From positions 1 through 42,457 of the forward strand of contig JACRML010000054.1 in assembly GCA_016214995.1 (NCBI GenBank): a stretch of DNA of 42,457 nt, given 5' to 3'. The notes below the pieces were generated by a model. That model was not told where the DNA came from and did not search any database. It was given only the letters and a program-made list of their open reading frames with translations. Every line of letters begins with the position of its first letter. The first letter of the stretch is position 1. Below are positions 15,256 to 24,057 of this stretch, piece by piece. The position numbers and the translations under genes are program-made. The stretch comes from Deltaproteobacteria bacterium. GTDB lineage: Bacteria; Desulfobacterota; GWC2-55-46; UBA9637.

Positions 15256-18200
15256 AATTTTTCCTCCTGTATATCTAAAAGGATTTTTATTTTAGTTCCC
15301 TGTCCCTGTTCACTGTCCACAAACATTTCTCCTTTGTGATTTTTCACAAATCTAAGAATACACTTTGCACCAAGACTTTTGGTTTCACCCCTCTCAAAAG
15401 CAGTTTTTACATCTAAAGACATTCCTATCCCTGTGTCCTTGCAAGAGATGCCGAATTTTCCGTTATGTTTAAAAAATTTCAGATGGATATAATCACCCTT
15501 ATTATCTACAACATCTCCCTTTTCCCTGATAGCATCGTGAGCGTTAAATATCAGGTTCTCAATACAATCCTGAAATCTTAAGGGGTCTGCATATATCAGG
15601 TCATCGTCGTCAATATCCTCAAGGAAAAATTGAACAGGTATTCCTATATGTTTATATACATCTGAAAGTTTTTTGCCAATCTCAAATGGAGACACATTTT
15701 CAAACTTTGGGAAACGGCATGTCTCTATGAAGGCTTGTACTAATTTCTGTAGTCGTCTTATCTCTTTTTGATCATCTTCATCCAGTTCTATTTTGATTTC
15801 ATCCTTCATAGCATCAACAAAATTGCCGAGATTATTTTTAATTTTATGATATGGCGCTACACTACTTTTAAGGTCTTCTTTGCCGAGTTTAGCCAGTGTA
15901 TTGATTTGCAGGAGAGTATAATTAACGCAATCATCAAGCAGTCTTGGGGCATCCATATCTAATTTTTCAACCAGGGATTTGACATCATCCCAATACCCTT
16001 TATCGAGTGAGATAGAGATAAATTCTTTAAAAGTCTTCTCCATATATTTAAGCACGGTCAAAAGAACAGGATTGGTAATTTCCGGGTTATACAGATTAAC
16101 TTCATGACTTTCTGGTTTATTAATCTTTCCCTCTAAATTCTCAATTTCTGTCACCACACTTTGAGTTTTTTCTACCTCAAGATTTTCAAGGTGCAATTCA
16201 GCAATCATCTGATCAATTTTGGTAAAATCTTTTTCAAACATATCTGCATAGAATTCCAGATAAGCGTTTTTTTCTGAACCCCAATAATCTACCAGCAACT
16301 CCTTAAAAAGCATATCATCATTTAAAGACTTGAACAGGCGGATTGTTCTTTCGATTTCTTGCTTAAGATAGTCTCTATTGAAGAAATAGTGGAAAATTGC
16401 GTATTTCATTAAATAATGGGCTGCCGATGAACGGATGTATGAGTTGTGAGAGTATTTTTCAAAAATCTCTTTAATCAAAAACAATTTAGTAAATATGCTT
16501 AGGTTAGTAAGTTGGCGAAGGATATTAGAAATGAATACTGGGTTTTCAGGTTCAACGAGATTAAAAAGGGGCTTTATTTTGTCAGGGTGATTGTAACCTT
16601 TTGTAAACCCAAGAGAGGAAATTAGTTTCCTTGCCGCAATATCATCTGAGGGGTCTTTTTCAAAGATATATTTAAAGTCTTCAAGACCTTTTTCCTTTTG
16701 GTTTAGCGCTATAAGACTTATAGCCCTTGGTATCCGAATAATTATATCATCTTCAATATTAAGGAATTCTGTAGCCGTTTCTATAACCTCAGGATGGTTA
16801 TCCTCAATTGTATAGATTTTAATTAGGCGGTTGAGGTTGGATAATATCCCCTTTTTGTCATTTGAAACTTTGGATAATTTAAGCGCCTCCTTATAATAGG
16901 GCTTTGCTTCGCCTAACCTTCCCTGCTTCCACATAACTTCGCCCTTGTAAAAGTATGCATAAGTGTCATCTTGATTTATTGAAATCACATGGTCAAAAAC
17001 CTTATCTGCCTCAACCAATCTTTTTAGTCCTATCAGAGCCCTTCCCCTCCATGTTAGATAAACCTTATCGTAAGGGTCTATCTTTTCGAGAATCTCTGCA
17101 TATCGTAATGCATCCCTGTAATTGCCCTCTTTTAAGAGGAATTGGGTAATAACATCGTAAGCCTCTATCAATTCATGTGGTATCCATGTATCGGATTCGT
17201 AAAAGCTATCTAAGGGTTTTACCTTTTCTAATTGTTGAATCAATTCCCTGATTTGATATTCCTGTTTGGCTTCAAAATGCCATTTAATAAGGGACGCAAT
17301 GGTTTTAAGCCTTTGATTTTCTGAAAGTAACCGTGTAGTCAACAACCATGAGTAGCACTCCATAGCTCCACCTATGTCATACTTCAACTCTTTTAAAATG
17401 CTTGCTTTGTAAAACCAGTGTTCCGCAGTATCAGAAGAATAAATGCTATCTAAAAGTGATAATGCCTTTGTAGCAAAGTCTGGGTTTCTGGATTGTATAT
17501 ATTGTTGAAGAAGAGACGATGCAATATTTTTGTATGTAGAGGTATCTTCAAGAGTAGATAAAGATGACTCAAGAACATTGATTTGTGTTTCAACTTTATC
17601 TATATCAATTTGGTCTAAAAGGGTATTCAATAATCGGTTGCCCTTTTCAGAAAGAGGATATAGCTTTAATGCCTCGCAGCAGTCCTTATATGCTTGATGC
17701 GGTTCACCTTTGGTTTTATACAAAATGCCTCGCCAAATAAGGTCAGCCGCTACCTCATTTGGGTCTGCAACCGATATAATCTTTGTTACATACTCTATTG
17801 CTTTATCTATCGTGTCTTGTTCTTCATAAAACTTTGCAAGCCTCTGGAGAACAGGGATTCCTTGGGGAGCAATAGATTCCGCCTTGTTGTAAAATTCTAA
17901 AGCCTGCTCCCTTTCGCCCATGTTTTTATTACAATCACCAATGTAGCAGTAGTCTGAGAAGGGTCTGTTGCCTGCTATGGATATCTTCTTTTGAAATACC
18001 TCAATAGCACTCTCCCAATCAAAACTCTTCATATACAAAACTGCTAACCTGTAATGAGCTTCAGCATGGTCTGGTTGCCTATTTGAGATGATATATTTGA
18101 ACAGATTGGCTGCAACCTTATCATTACCGCTATCCTCCCAAAGTCTTGCAAGTTTGAAGTAATACCAGTCCAATGATTTTATATTATTTTTAATTCTGGG

Positions 18201-19700
18201 TAGTCTTATTCCTTTAACCAAGGTAAGGATAGACTCACGATATTTACCCCATTTTTCATATAAGATACTCAACGAGTCATAGGCTGGAATATCAAGAGGT
18301 TTTAACTCAATACATTTCTTATGCCATTTCTCTGCCTCTTCGTAGTTCTCTACACCCATTTCCATTAAAGTATTACCCTTCTCTAAATATCCCTCATACC
18401 AATCAGGATACTTAGCAAGGATAGTCTCATATCCTTTTATAGCCTCATCATACCGTTGTAATTTTCTCAGACAGTTCCCCTTTGCTATTGCATCTGTCTG
18501 TAAAAGTCTCATTTCTGCTATAGGGTCGTTTGGTGGTTTAAACCTTTCAGCCGCTTTATTAAACCACTCAACTCCCTTCTGAAAATAACTTATTCCAGCA
18601 TCACCTTTGTTTAGTTTCCCTAATATCTCGAACATGAAACCATATTTGCGGCAAGCAAAATAACGTTTCTCCTTGTGTAACTGTGGCATCAATTCAATTG
18701 CCTGTCCTGAATAAGTCCGAACCTGTTCTATTACTTCTTTTCTCTTATCTCCATTTATTTTCAACTCCTTAAGTTCATCAAGAATTTTACCGAGGATAAT
18801 AACCATACTTGCAAAATTGGTTGCTTCATCTGGTCTTACCTCTATGAAAATACGAAATCCCTTGAGTGCCTCCTTATAGTACCTAATCGCTTCTTCACCC
18901 TGTGAAGATTTGGAATAGCTGTTGCCTAAGTTTTCTAACCCATCACTTGCACTATTAAGAACACGATTTATCCATTTCCCTATCTCCACGACATCTATGT
19001 CATCCCTAAATTCAGATATAAGATTTTCAAGTTTATTAATGACGAGGATACTATCGTTGTTCCGAGATGAAAGATTTATCTCCTTGGATTTTTTACAAAA
19101 TTTTTGTAAGACCTCATTATTAGCCTTTTGGGAGATTATTGAAAGCCTTTCAAGGTAATCTGACCTTTTCTGTTTCTCCCTCAACCATCTGTAGAACTTT
19201 ATAATATACTCCAACGGCGGATGTCCTTCTAATGCCTTAAGGATTAATTGGTCAGCATCGTCTGGATTCAAGTATTCTTCAAAGTATGCAAGGTTCACTA
19301 AAACAGCGGCCTTGTTTTCTACATGATTGAGAAGGTTCTGAAAAAGCAGTAAGCCTTCATTTAGGATTTGTTGGTCTTTATTGCTGCCAAAGGTATCAAT
19401 ATATTTATCCTTCAAATCCTTTAAGGTAGAAAAATCTTTTATGGGTAGGAATAATGCAAAATGATGGGCTGTAACAAACTGTCTTTGGGAAACACTATCG
19501 TTAATGACTTCTATCAATTTGATAGAGAAATCCGGGGCATCGGATCGAGGGAAATTGGGATTACACTGGAAAAATTGTTTGCAGATTGGACAGCAAGCCT
19601 GCTCCTCACCTCGTTCGCCACGATACCACTTGGTTTCGCAGGAGCCCCAAAGGTGGCAATTCTTACAGCAAATGGTAAATATGATTTTATTCTCGGACAT
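15252..19700 (-). CDS. Large soluble zinc-ribbon/TPR histidine kinase
   Basis: A 1,482-residue cytosolic sensor with no membrane helix. Residues about 10-47 hold a zinc-ribbon-like cluster (CCKNC, C21, CCPIC, C47). About 200-1,050 is a long array of TPR repeats (for example [19 protein letters not shown] and [20 protein letters not shown]). The kinase core lies at the C-terminus: the probable phospho-acceptor H1285 in [10 protein letters not shown], the N-box [16 protein letters not shown] (about 1,376-1,391), DTGIGM (about 1,422-1,427) and a G2-like [10 protein letters not shown]. The TPR region probably senses a protein or peptide partner. It forms a pair with the overlapping regulator gene. 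The short leader behind the sigma-54 promoter (about 8 nt) and the lack of a strong ribosome site are odd. Confidence 0.9.
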   Translation of the reverse strand: MSENKIIFTICCKNCHLWGSCETKWYRGERGEEQACCPICKQFFQCNPNFPRSDAPDFSIKLIEVINDSVSQRQFVTAHHFALFLPIKDFSTLKDLKDKYIDTFGSNKDQQILNEGLLLFQNLLNHVENKAAVLVNLAYFEEYLNPDDADQLILKALEGHPPLEYIIKFYRWLREKQKRSDYLERLSIISQKANNEVLQKFCKKSKEINLSSRNNDSILVINKLENLISEFRDDIDVVEIGKWINRVLNSASDGLENLGNSYSKSSQGEEAIRYYKEALKGFRIFIEVRPDEATNFASMVIILGKILDELKELKINGDKRKEVIEQVRTYSGQAIELMPQLHKEKRYFACRKYGFMFEILGKLNKGDAGISYFQKGVEWFNKAAERFKPPNDPIAEMRLLQTDAIAKGNCLRKLQRYDEAIKGYETILAKYPDWYEGYLEKGNTLMEMGVENYEEAEKWHKKCIELKPLDIPAYDSLSILYEKWGKYRESILTLVKGIRLPRIKNNIKSLDWYYFKLARLWEDSGNDKVAANLFKYIISNRQPDHAEAHYRLAVLYMKSFDWESAIEVFQKKISIAGNRPFSDYCYIGDCNKNMGEREQALEFYNKAESIAPQGIPVLQRLAKFYEEQDTIDKAIEYVTKIISVADPNEVAADLIWRGILYKTKGEPHQAYKDCCEALKLYPLSEKGNRLLNTLLDQIDIDKVETQINVLESSLSTLEDTSTYKNIASSLLQQYIQSRNPDFATKALSLLDSIYSSDTAEHWFYKASILKELKYDIGGAMECYSWLLTTRLLSENQRLKTIASLIKWHFEAKQEYQIRELIQQLEKVKPLDSFYESDTWIPHELIEAYDVITQFLLKEGNYRDALRYAEILEKIDPYDKVYLTWRGRALIGLKRLVEADKVFDHVISINQDDTYAYFYKGEVMWKQGRLGEAKPYYKEALKLSKVSNDKKGILSNLNRLIKIYTIEDNHPEVIETATEFLNIEDDIIIRIPRAISLIALNQKEKGLEDFKYIFEKDPSDDIAARKLISSLGFTKGYNHPDKIKPLFNLVEPENPVFISNILRQLTNLSIFTKLFLIKEIFEKYSHNSYIRSSAAHYLMKYAIFHYFFNRDYLKQEIERTIRLFKSLNDDMLFKELLVDYWGSEKNAYLEFYADMFEKDFTKIDQMIAELHLENLEVEKTQSVVTEIENLEGKINKPESHEVNLYNPEITNPVLLTVLKYMEKTFKEFISISLDKGYWDDVKSLVEKLDMDAPRLLDDCVNYTLLQINTLAKLGKEDLKSSVAPYHKIKNNLGNFVDAMKDEIKIELDEDDQKEIRRLQKLVQAFIETCRFPKFENVSPFEIGKKLSDVYKHIGIPVQFFLEDIDDDDLIYADPLRFQDCIENLIFNAHDAIREKGDVVDNKGDYIHLKFFKHNGKFGISCKDTGIGMSLDVKTAFERGETKSLGAKCILRFVKNHKGEMFVDSEQGQGTKIKILLDIQEEKL

Positions 19701-19718
19701 GATGCAATCTTATCATAA

Positions 19719-19735
19719 AGCAATTCGCATACCAA
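19719..19735 (-). promoter_or_regulatory. Sigma-54 (-24/-12) promoter of the kinase-regulator operon
   Basis: The minus strand reads TTGGTATGCGAATTGCT with GG-N10-GC spacing. The predicted start near 19708 leaves only about 8 nt before the ATG at 19700. A dyad CCAAC-N8-GTTGG (19732-19749) overlaps its upstream edge. Confidence 0.55.
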
Positions 19736-19795
19736 CTTTAAAAGGTTGGGAATATCGCTATGTTATGGAATATGAGAAACAATCAGGAAAGACTT

Positions 19796-19826
19796 TCAGT
19801 CAAAATTGACCGCCAAAATTGACTGA
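19796..19826 (-). promoter_or_regulatory. Candidate upstream activator site of the kinase operon
   Basis: A 31-bp near-palindrome with outer arms TCAGTCAA and TTGACTGA and a TTGACCG inside. Its right 21 bases match the site at 13682-13702 in 16 positions. It lies about 90-120 bp upstream of the predicted sigma-54 start, fitting autoregulation by the regulator encoded in the operon. Confidence 0.6.
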
Positions 19827-19853
19827 TAAGTTGGAGAAGGCATGTATTTTATC

Positions 19854-21854
19854 CTACCAAACATTCCATTCTTTTATTATCTTGTTTGAAGCCTGTTTTA
19901 TCTGTTCCTCTGAAGGCGAATCATTTCCGAAATCGGTCTTTGCGCTTTCAATATGCCGGTCAGGGTCAATGGACTGAACAAGCGTTGCCATCAAATCCTT
20001 AATGCCCTGTCCATTGTTAATCTTCTTAATCTCTTCCTTTTCTTCGCGGCTGAGCCTTTTTTCAATCCTTGAAAGGCGGCCTGCTATTGAGGAGATGACA
20101 TCCGGCTCTGTATTTCCCAACGCAACTGCCTGAAGGAGTTTTTCAAGGGAAATGGAGGGTCTCTTTTCCATAGGCCTTGAGTCTGTCTTGTCCTGCTCGC
20201 ATACGCCCACTGCGTCAACAATAATAAAGTGTGTCTTTGCCTTTGCATCAGGCGTGACTGATTGAAGGTCATTTGGATTTATAACGCGAACGCCCCTTCC
20301 CTTCATCTGCTCAAAAAAGGAGCGGGACTTTATATTCCTCATGAAAAAGACAATCTCAAGCGGCTTTATGTCCGTGCCTGTTGAGATCATATCTACTGTA
20401 ACAGCAATGCGGGGGAAATAATTTGTCCTGAAATCGCGGATAAGCTGCTCAGGACTGACACCAGTTGTCTTATAGGTAATCTTCTGGCAGAACTCATTTC
20501 CCTTTGCAAACTCCTCACGGATAATCTTCATGATGTCTTCTGCGTGTGAATCATCCTTTGCAAAGACAAGTGTCTTCGGCACATCCTTGCGTCCGGGAAA
20601 AATCTCTTTAAAAAGATTATCCCTGAATGACTTGATGACTGTCCTTATCTGGTCTATTGCAACTACATCTGTATCAAGCTGATTGGCATTATATTCAAGT
20701 TCCTCATCAAGTCTCTCCCACCTGACTGCCCTCGTCTCCCTGTCACGCTTGTCAATGAAATAGCCTGCGTCAACCTTTGAGCCAGCCTGTGTAATTCTTG
20801 TCCTTATGCGATAGACATCGTAGTTCACATTAACGCCGTCCGCTACTGCCTGCTCATGCGGATATTCCATGACAAGGTTCTGATTAAAAAATCCGAATGT
20901 CTGCTTGTTGGGCGTGGCAGTAAGGCCGATTATGGATGAATCAAAATAATCAAGCACCTGACGCCATAAGTTATAAATTGAGCGGTGGCATTCGTCTGTG
21001 ACTATTACATCAAAGGTCTCAGGCGGGATGATGGGATTATACTCAACAGGCGGAGGCTCCTTATAAAGAGCAGAATGGTCAAACAATGATTCTTCTTCAA
21101 GAGCAGGGTCTATTTCTTCGCCTTTAAGGATTGAGTAGAGCCTCTGGATTGTGGATATGCAGACACGGGCTGTCTTATCAATGCTGCCTGACTGAAGATG
21201 CTGGACAATGAATTCCTCTGTAAACTTAAAAGGGCTGTAAGGCGAATCATATTGCTGAAATTCTTTAAGTGTCTGGGCGCCGAGCGTCTTTCTGTCAACA
21301 AGGAACAAGACCCTCCTTGCCTTTGCAAATTTAAGGAGGCGGTAAATGAATGTAACGGCAGTGAATGTCTTTCCGCTGCCTGTTGCCATCTGGATAAGGG
21401 CGCGGGGGCGGTTTTCAGAAAGCGATTTTTCTAGATTCTTGATTGCCTTAATCTGCGCTGACCAGAGCCCCTCTTCTATCAAAGGCGGCAATTTTTGAAG
21501 TCTTTTGTAAAAAGTGAAAGGCTTGCTGTAAATGGAAAATCTCTCTGCAGCTTGCAATGCCTCTGCCGGGACATCTTCGGTAAGCCATTCCAGAAGTGTC
21601 TCAGGCTTATGGAATGAAAATACATTGCGCGACCTCGGCTCCGGGTCTAATCCGTTTGTAAATCGCGTTTCAACACCGGTAGACTGATAACAAAACGGCA
21701 ATGGCCGATACCATGCAGGAAGGTCATCAGGCAGCCCGTGTTTATATTTATCAGACTGAATCTCCACACCGGTTAGTGTTGCCCCTGCTTTCTTGGCTTC
21801 TATAACGCCAGCCGCCCTACTTTCGCGAGCCTTGTCTTCATGTGTTATACGCAT
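19854..21854 (-). CDS. hsdR: Type I restriction endonuclease subunit, interrupted 5' part
   Basis: A 666-residue fragment of the ATP-dependent translocase/nuclease subunit. It has Walker A ATGSGKT (157-163), VTDECHRSIY with DECH at 287-290, SAT-like GLTATPNKQTFG and a C-terminal helicase lobe (MKGRGVRVINPNDL). The last true HsdR codons are KIIKE; the final WNVW comes from the inserted DNA. The rest of the gene is at 11543-12240. The N-terminus is also short: it begins MRITHEDKARESR and joins directly to AAGVIEAKKAGATLTGV, lacking the roughly 60-70 residues with the first catalytic Asp of the nuclease, although ExK remains. Restriction is therefore probably lost. Confidence 0.92.
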   Translation of the reverse strand: MRITHEDKARESRAAGVIEAKKAGATLTGVEIQSDKYKHGLPDDLPAWYRPLPFCYQSTGVETRFTNGLDPEPRSRNVFSFHKPETLLEWLTEDVPAEALQAAERFSIYSKPFTFYKRLQKLPPLIEEGLWSAQIKAIKNLEKSLSENRPRALIQMATGSGKTFTAVTFIYRLLKFAKARRVLFLVDRKTLGAQTLKEFQQYDSPYSPFKFTEEFIVQHLQSGSIDKTARVCISTIQRLYSILKGEEIDPALEEESLFDHSALYKEPPPVEYNPIIPPETFDVIVTDECHRSIYNLWRQVLDYFDSSIIGLTATPNKQTFGFFNQNLVMEYPHEQAVADGVNVNYDVYRIRTRITQAGSKVDAGYFIDKRDRETRAVRWERLDEELEYNANQLDTDVVAIDQIRTVIKSFRDNLFKEIFPGRKDVPKTLVFAKDDSHAEDIMKIIREEFAKGNEFCQKITYKTTGVSPEQLIRDFRTNYFPRIAVTVDMISTGTDIKPLEIVFFMRNIKSRSFFEQMKGRGVRVINPNDLQSVTPDAKAKTHFIIVDAVGVCEQDKTDSRPMEKRPSISLEKLLQAVALGNTEPDVISSIAGRLSRIEKRLSREEKEEIKKINNGQGIKDLMATLVQSIDPDRHIESAKTDFGNDSPSEEQIKQASNKIIKEWNVW
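19870..19885. repeat. 16-bp direct repeat flanking the insertion, right copy
   Basis: TCTTTTATTATCTTGT, identical to 12225-12240, lies at the point where hsdR coding sequence resumes. Flanking bases differ on the insert side of each copy. Confidence 0.92.
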
Positions 21855-21894
21855 TTTATTTTTTTATCACAATTGTTGAATTTTATCAACATTT

Positions 21895-22458
21895 TCATAA
21901 CAACCCTGCCGCCCCCACATCCTGCCATGTCCCGCTCACAGTCTTCCAGTCTCTGCCTTCTTTCTTGAATATCATCTCAAACCTGTATCCTGCGGCAGAT
22001 TCAGGGATTATATCGCTGATACTCTTAACCTCTTTGCCTCTGACAAGAATAACATTTGCCCTTACAAGGGCTGTGTCGCCCTTTATCTCCGCATCCACGC
22101 TTCTCACAAATATAGAAACAGTCTCCGCCCTGATAAAGTGATACGCAAGAATTCTTCTAACACCGTCATAGTCATTCCCTTCCTGGTCTTTGTATGATTT
22201 TGAGATGTGCCTCCGTATCTCGTCAATGTCCTTATCCTGTGCTGACTCCGCAGCCTTGTTGACTATGGCCTTTAGTTTATCTTCTTCGGAAGGCCTTTTT
22301 GCGCAGGCTGAAAGCAGAAGTAAGAGACAAGAAGATATGAGCAAGAAATAAGAAGCAAAAAGTGAGAAGCGAGAAAAATCTGGAAACAGGGAGGGTAAAA
22401 GCAAAAGTTGCGCCGAGGCAGGCGCCAAGCGCTGGCAGCCTTTTTGCATATTTTGCAC
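21895..22458 (-). CDS. Predicted lipoprotein, NTF2-like C-terminal domain
   Basis: A 187-residue protein with a hydrophobic N-terminus and lipobox LLSAC (cysteine at about residue 52), so it is likely anchored in the inner or outer membrane. The mature part (KAIVNKAAESAQDKDIDEIR, HFIRAETVSIFVRSVDAEIK, GYRFEMIFKKEGRDWKTVSG) has the helix-then-curved-sheet order of NTF2/SnoaL-like folds; the function is unknown. The stretch encoding the hydrophobic core (FSLFASYFLLISSCLL) is made of CTTCTTA-like low-complexity DNA, related to that in the nlpD-like gene. The exact start is uncertain. It marks the return to ordinary chromosome after the hsd island. Confidence 0.65.
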   Translation of the reverse strand: MQNMQKGCQRLAPASAQLLLLPSLFPDFSRFSLFASYFLLISSCLLLLLSACAKRPSEEDKLKAIVNKAAESAQDKDIDEIRRHISKSYKDQEGNDYDGVRRILAYHFIRAETVSIFVRSVDAEIKGDTALVRANVILVRGKEVKSISDIIPESAAGYRFEMIFKKEGRDWKTVSGTWQDVGAAGLL

Positions 22459-22464
22459 TGTTCC

Positions 22465-22764
22465 TCAGTTGGAGATAGGGGGTATTTTACTGTTGCTATC
22501 TAAATCACCTCTTTTAACTCTTGAACCTATAAATTGGCCTGCAATGACAAACAGAATCGTAAAAGGAATAACACCGTAGCCAAGACCAAAAAATCTCCTC
22601 AAGACAATATTTGCAAGTATAGGAATGTATATACACCGCGCCCATGGCCTTGAGAACTTTGGAAATCTTTTTCTATAAAAGCCGATGGGGATATTACCAA
22701 TTAAAACGAGAGATAAAAAAACCGACATCACAATAAAATGATGGGTGCTTATTAAGTTGTCCAA
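22465..22764 (-). CDS. Small inner-membrane protein, unknown function
   Basis: A 99-residue protein with two or three predicted membrane segments (about 9-29 FIVMSVFLSLVLIGNIPIGF; 45-58; 63-83 GYGVIPFTILFVIAGQFIGS) and basic loops. It looks like a conserved hypothetical membrane protein with the FGYWR/GFYRK-type loop; I can assign no activity. It lies 6 bp upstream of the lipoprotein gene on the same strand, so the two are probably cotranscribed. Confidence 0.6.
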   Translation of the reverse strand: MDNLISTHHFIVMSVFLSLVLIGNIPIGFYRKRFPKFSRPWARCIYIPILANIVLRRFFGLGYGVIPFTILFVIAGQFIGSRVKRGDLDSNSKIPPISN

Positions 22765-22880
22765 CTGAAACCTCCATATGGAAGATTTACGAATTACGAG
22801 TGAAAGATATTTATGGTCAAAGATGAACCTAAGCCTCTTTAACCAAAAAAGTCATATTTACTTTAAAGCACTTTATACGC

Positions 22881-23009
22881 AGTTCACGCTCAAAAATATC
22901 CCAGATGCTAGGAAGGACAAGGATTTGCACCGCAGCATACTCTTTTATGTATGTGAGGACGCAAATCCGCAGTCATGACAAAACAGATGGGTATTTTTCA
23001 GCGTGAACT
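22881..23009. repeat. 129-bp nested palindrome downstream of pfkA
   Basis: The outer arms AGTTCACGCT-(C)-AAAAATA and its near complement (TATTTTTCAGCGTGAACT) enclose a second pair GGATTTGC/GCAAATCC and an inner CATAC/GTATG. The gene-free stretch 22765-23007 is mostly this structure. It touches the pfkA stop, so it may end pfkA transcription or be a dispersed palindromic element. No U-tract was seen. Confidence 0.65.
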
Positions 23010-24036
23010 ACCCAAAGAACACCTCTGCCACCTTATATATCTCCATATCCACTGTCTTTGTCTGCTTAACACCTTCTGCAAGCGGAATGTCTACAATCTT
23101 ATTTCCCTGAAGCGCTACCATTCTGCCAAATTTTCCTTCATTTATCAAATCCACAGCCCTTACGCCGTATCTGCATGCCAGTATCCTGTCATACGCTGTT
23201 GGGCTTCCGCCTCTCTGGAGATGCCCAAGCACGACATGCCGGGTTTCCACACCTGTCTTTTTTTCAATCTCTTTTGCAAGAAATTCTCCTATGCCTCCAA
23301 GCATTACATGACCGAATGCATCCTTTTTTACATCCTTTGTTATATATCCCTCAATCCCCTTTGGAACCGCGCCCTCCGCCACAACTATGATGCTGAACCC
23401 CCTCCCCTCCTTAGCCCTTTTTGTAACCATCTTGCAAATACCCTCTACTTCAAACGGCGTCTCCGGTATAAGTATCATATCAGCGCCGCCTGCCAGACCG
23501 CCGTAAGTGGCAATCCAGCCGGCATGCCTCCCCATCACCTCTACAACCATTGTCCTATGATGCGCTTCGGTTGTTGTATGCAGCCTGTCAAGGGCCTCTG
23601 TTACAATACTTACTGCTGTGTCAAAACCAAAAGTAAAATCTGTGCCATAGAGGTCGTTGTCAATTGTCTTTGGAATGCCAATAGTCTTTATACCTTGCTT
23701 TAATAATTTTGCAGCAACACCAAGTGTATCATCACCGCCCACACATATTACAACATCCAATCCAAGTTTCTTTATATTGTTTACAACCTTCTCTGCTGTG
23801 TCAGGAGATTTAAAAGGATTTGTCCTTGATGTCCCCAGAATTGTTCCGCCTCTTGAAAGTATTCCTGTTACACTTTTTATATCCAATGGAATGACATTGG
23901 CTTCAATCAATCCCATCCATCCATCTTTTATACCAAGCACATCATATTTATAATGAGCAGCCTTTCTTACCACCGCCCTGATAACTGCATTAAGCCCAGG
24001 GCAATCGCCGCCGCCGGTAAGTATTCCTATTTTCAT
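23008..24036 (-). CDS. pfkA: 6-phosphofructokinase, probably pyrophosphate-dependent
   Basis: A 342-residue cytosolic glycolytic enzyme that phosphorylates fructose 6-phosphate. The start at 24036 follows GGAGGAG, and the protein opens MKIGILTGGGDCPGLNAVIR. Two positions decide the donor: GGDD (VGGDDTLG, where ATP enzymes have GGDG) and PKTIDNDL (ATP enzymes have PGTIDND). Both point to PPi use, which allows a reversible step common in anaerobes. MGRHAGWIA and the C-terminal LGHLQRGGSPTAYDR are standard. It lies 22 bp after the sensor kinase gene. Confidence 0.93.
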   Translation of the reverse strand: MKIGILTGGGDCPGLNAVIRAVVRKAAHYKYDVLGIKDGWMGLIEANVIPLDIKSVTGILSRGGTILGTSRTNPFKSPDTAEKVVNNIKKLGLDVVICVGGDDTLGVAAKLLKQGIKTIGIPKTIDNDLYGTDFTFGFDTAVSIVTEALDRLHTTTEAHHRTMVVEVMGRHAGWIATYGGLAGGADMILIPETPFEVEGICKMVTKRAKEGRGFSIIVVAEGAVPKGIEGYITKDVKKDAFGHVMLGGIGEFLAKEIEKKTGVETRHVVLGHLQRGGSPTAYDRILACRYGVRAVDLINEGKFGRMVALQGNKIVDIPLAEGVKQTKTVDMEIYKVAEVFFG

Positions 24037-24057
24037 GGCGCTCCTCCTTATCTGCAA

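Larger units (their letters stand above)
12241..19885. mobile_element. 7.6-kb insertion in hsdR carrying a kinase/sigma-54 module
   Basis: The segment lies between two copies of a 16-bp direct repeat, and its removal with one copy restores hsdR without a frame change. All five recognisable genes run on the minus strand. No integrase, transposase, terminal inverted repeat or tRNA site was found in it, so how it moved is unclear. Confidence 0.8.

Noticed and set aside
19504..19809. Overlapping plus-strand frames at the start of the kinase gene
   Set aside because: Antisense to the kinase zinc-ribbon region and its promoter; no features of their own.
12241..19869. Terminal inverted repeats at the ends of the 7.6-kb insertion
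   Set aside because: The ends were compared by eye and no convincing complementarity was found.
22975..23703. 242-aa plus-strand open frame
   Set aside because: It lies antisense to pfkA, whose motifs are complete, and has no recognisable domain.
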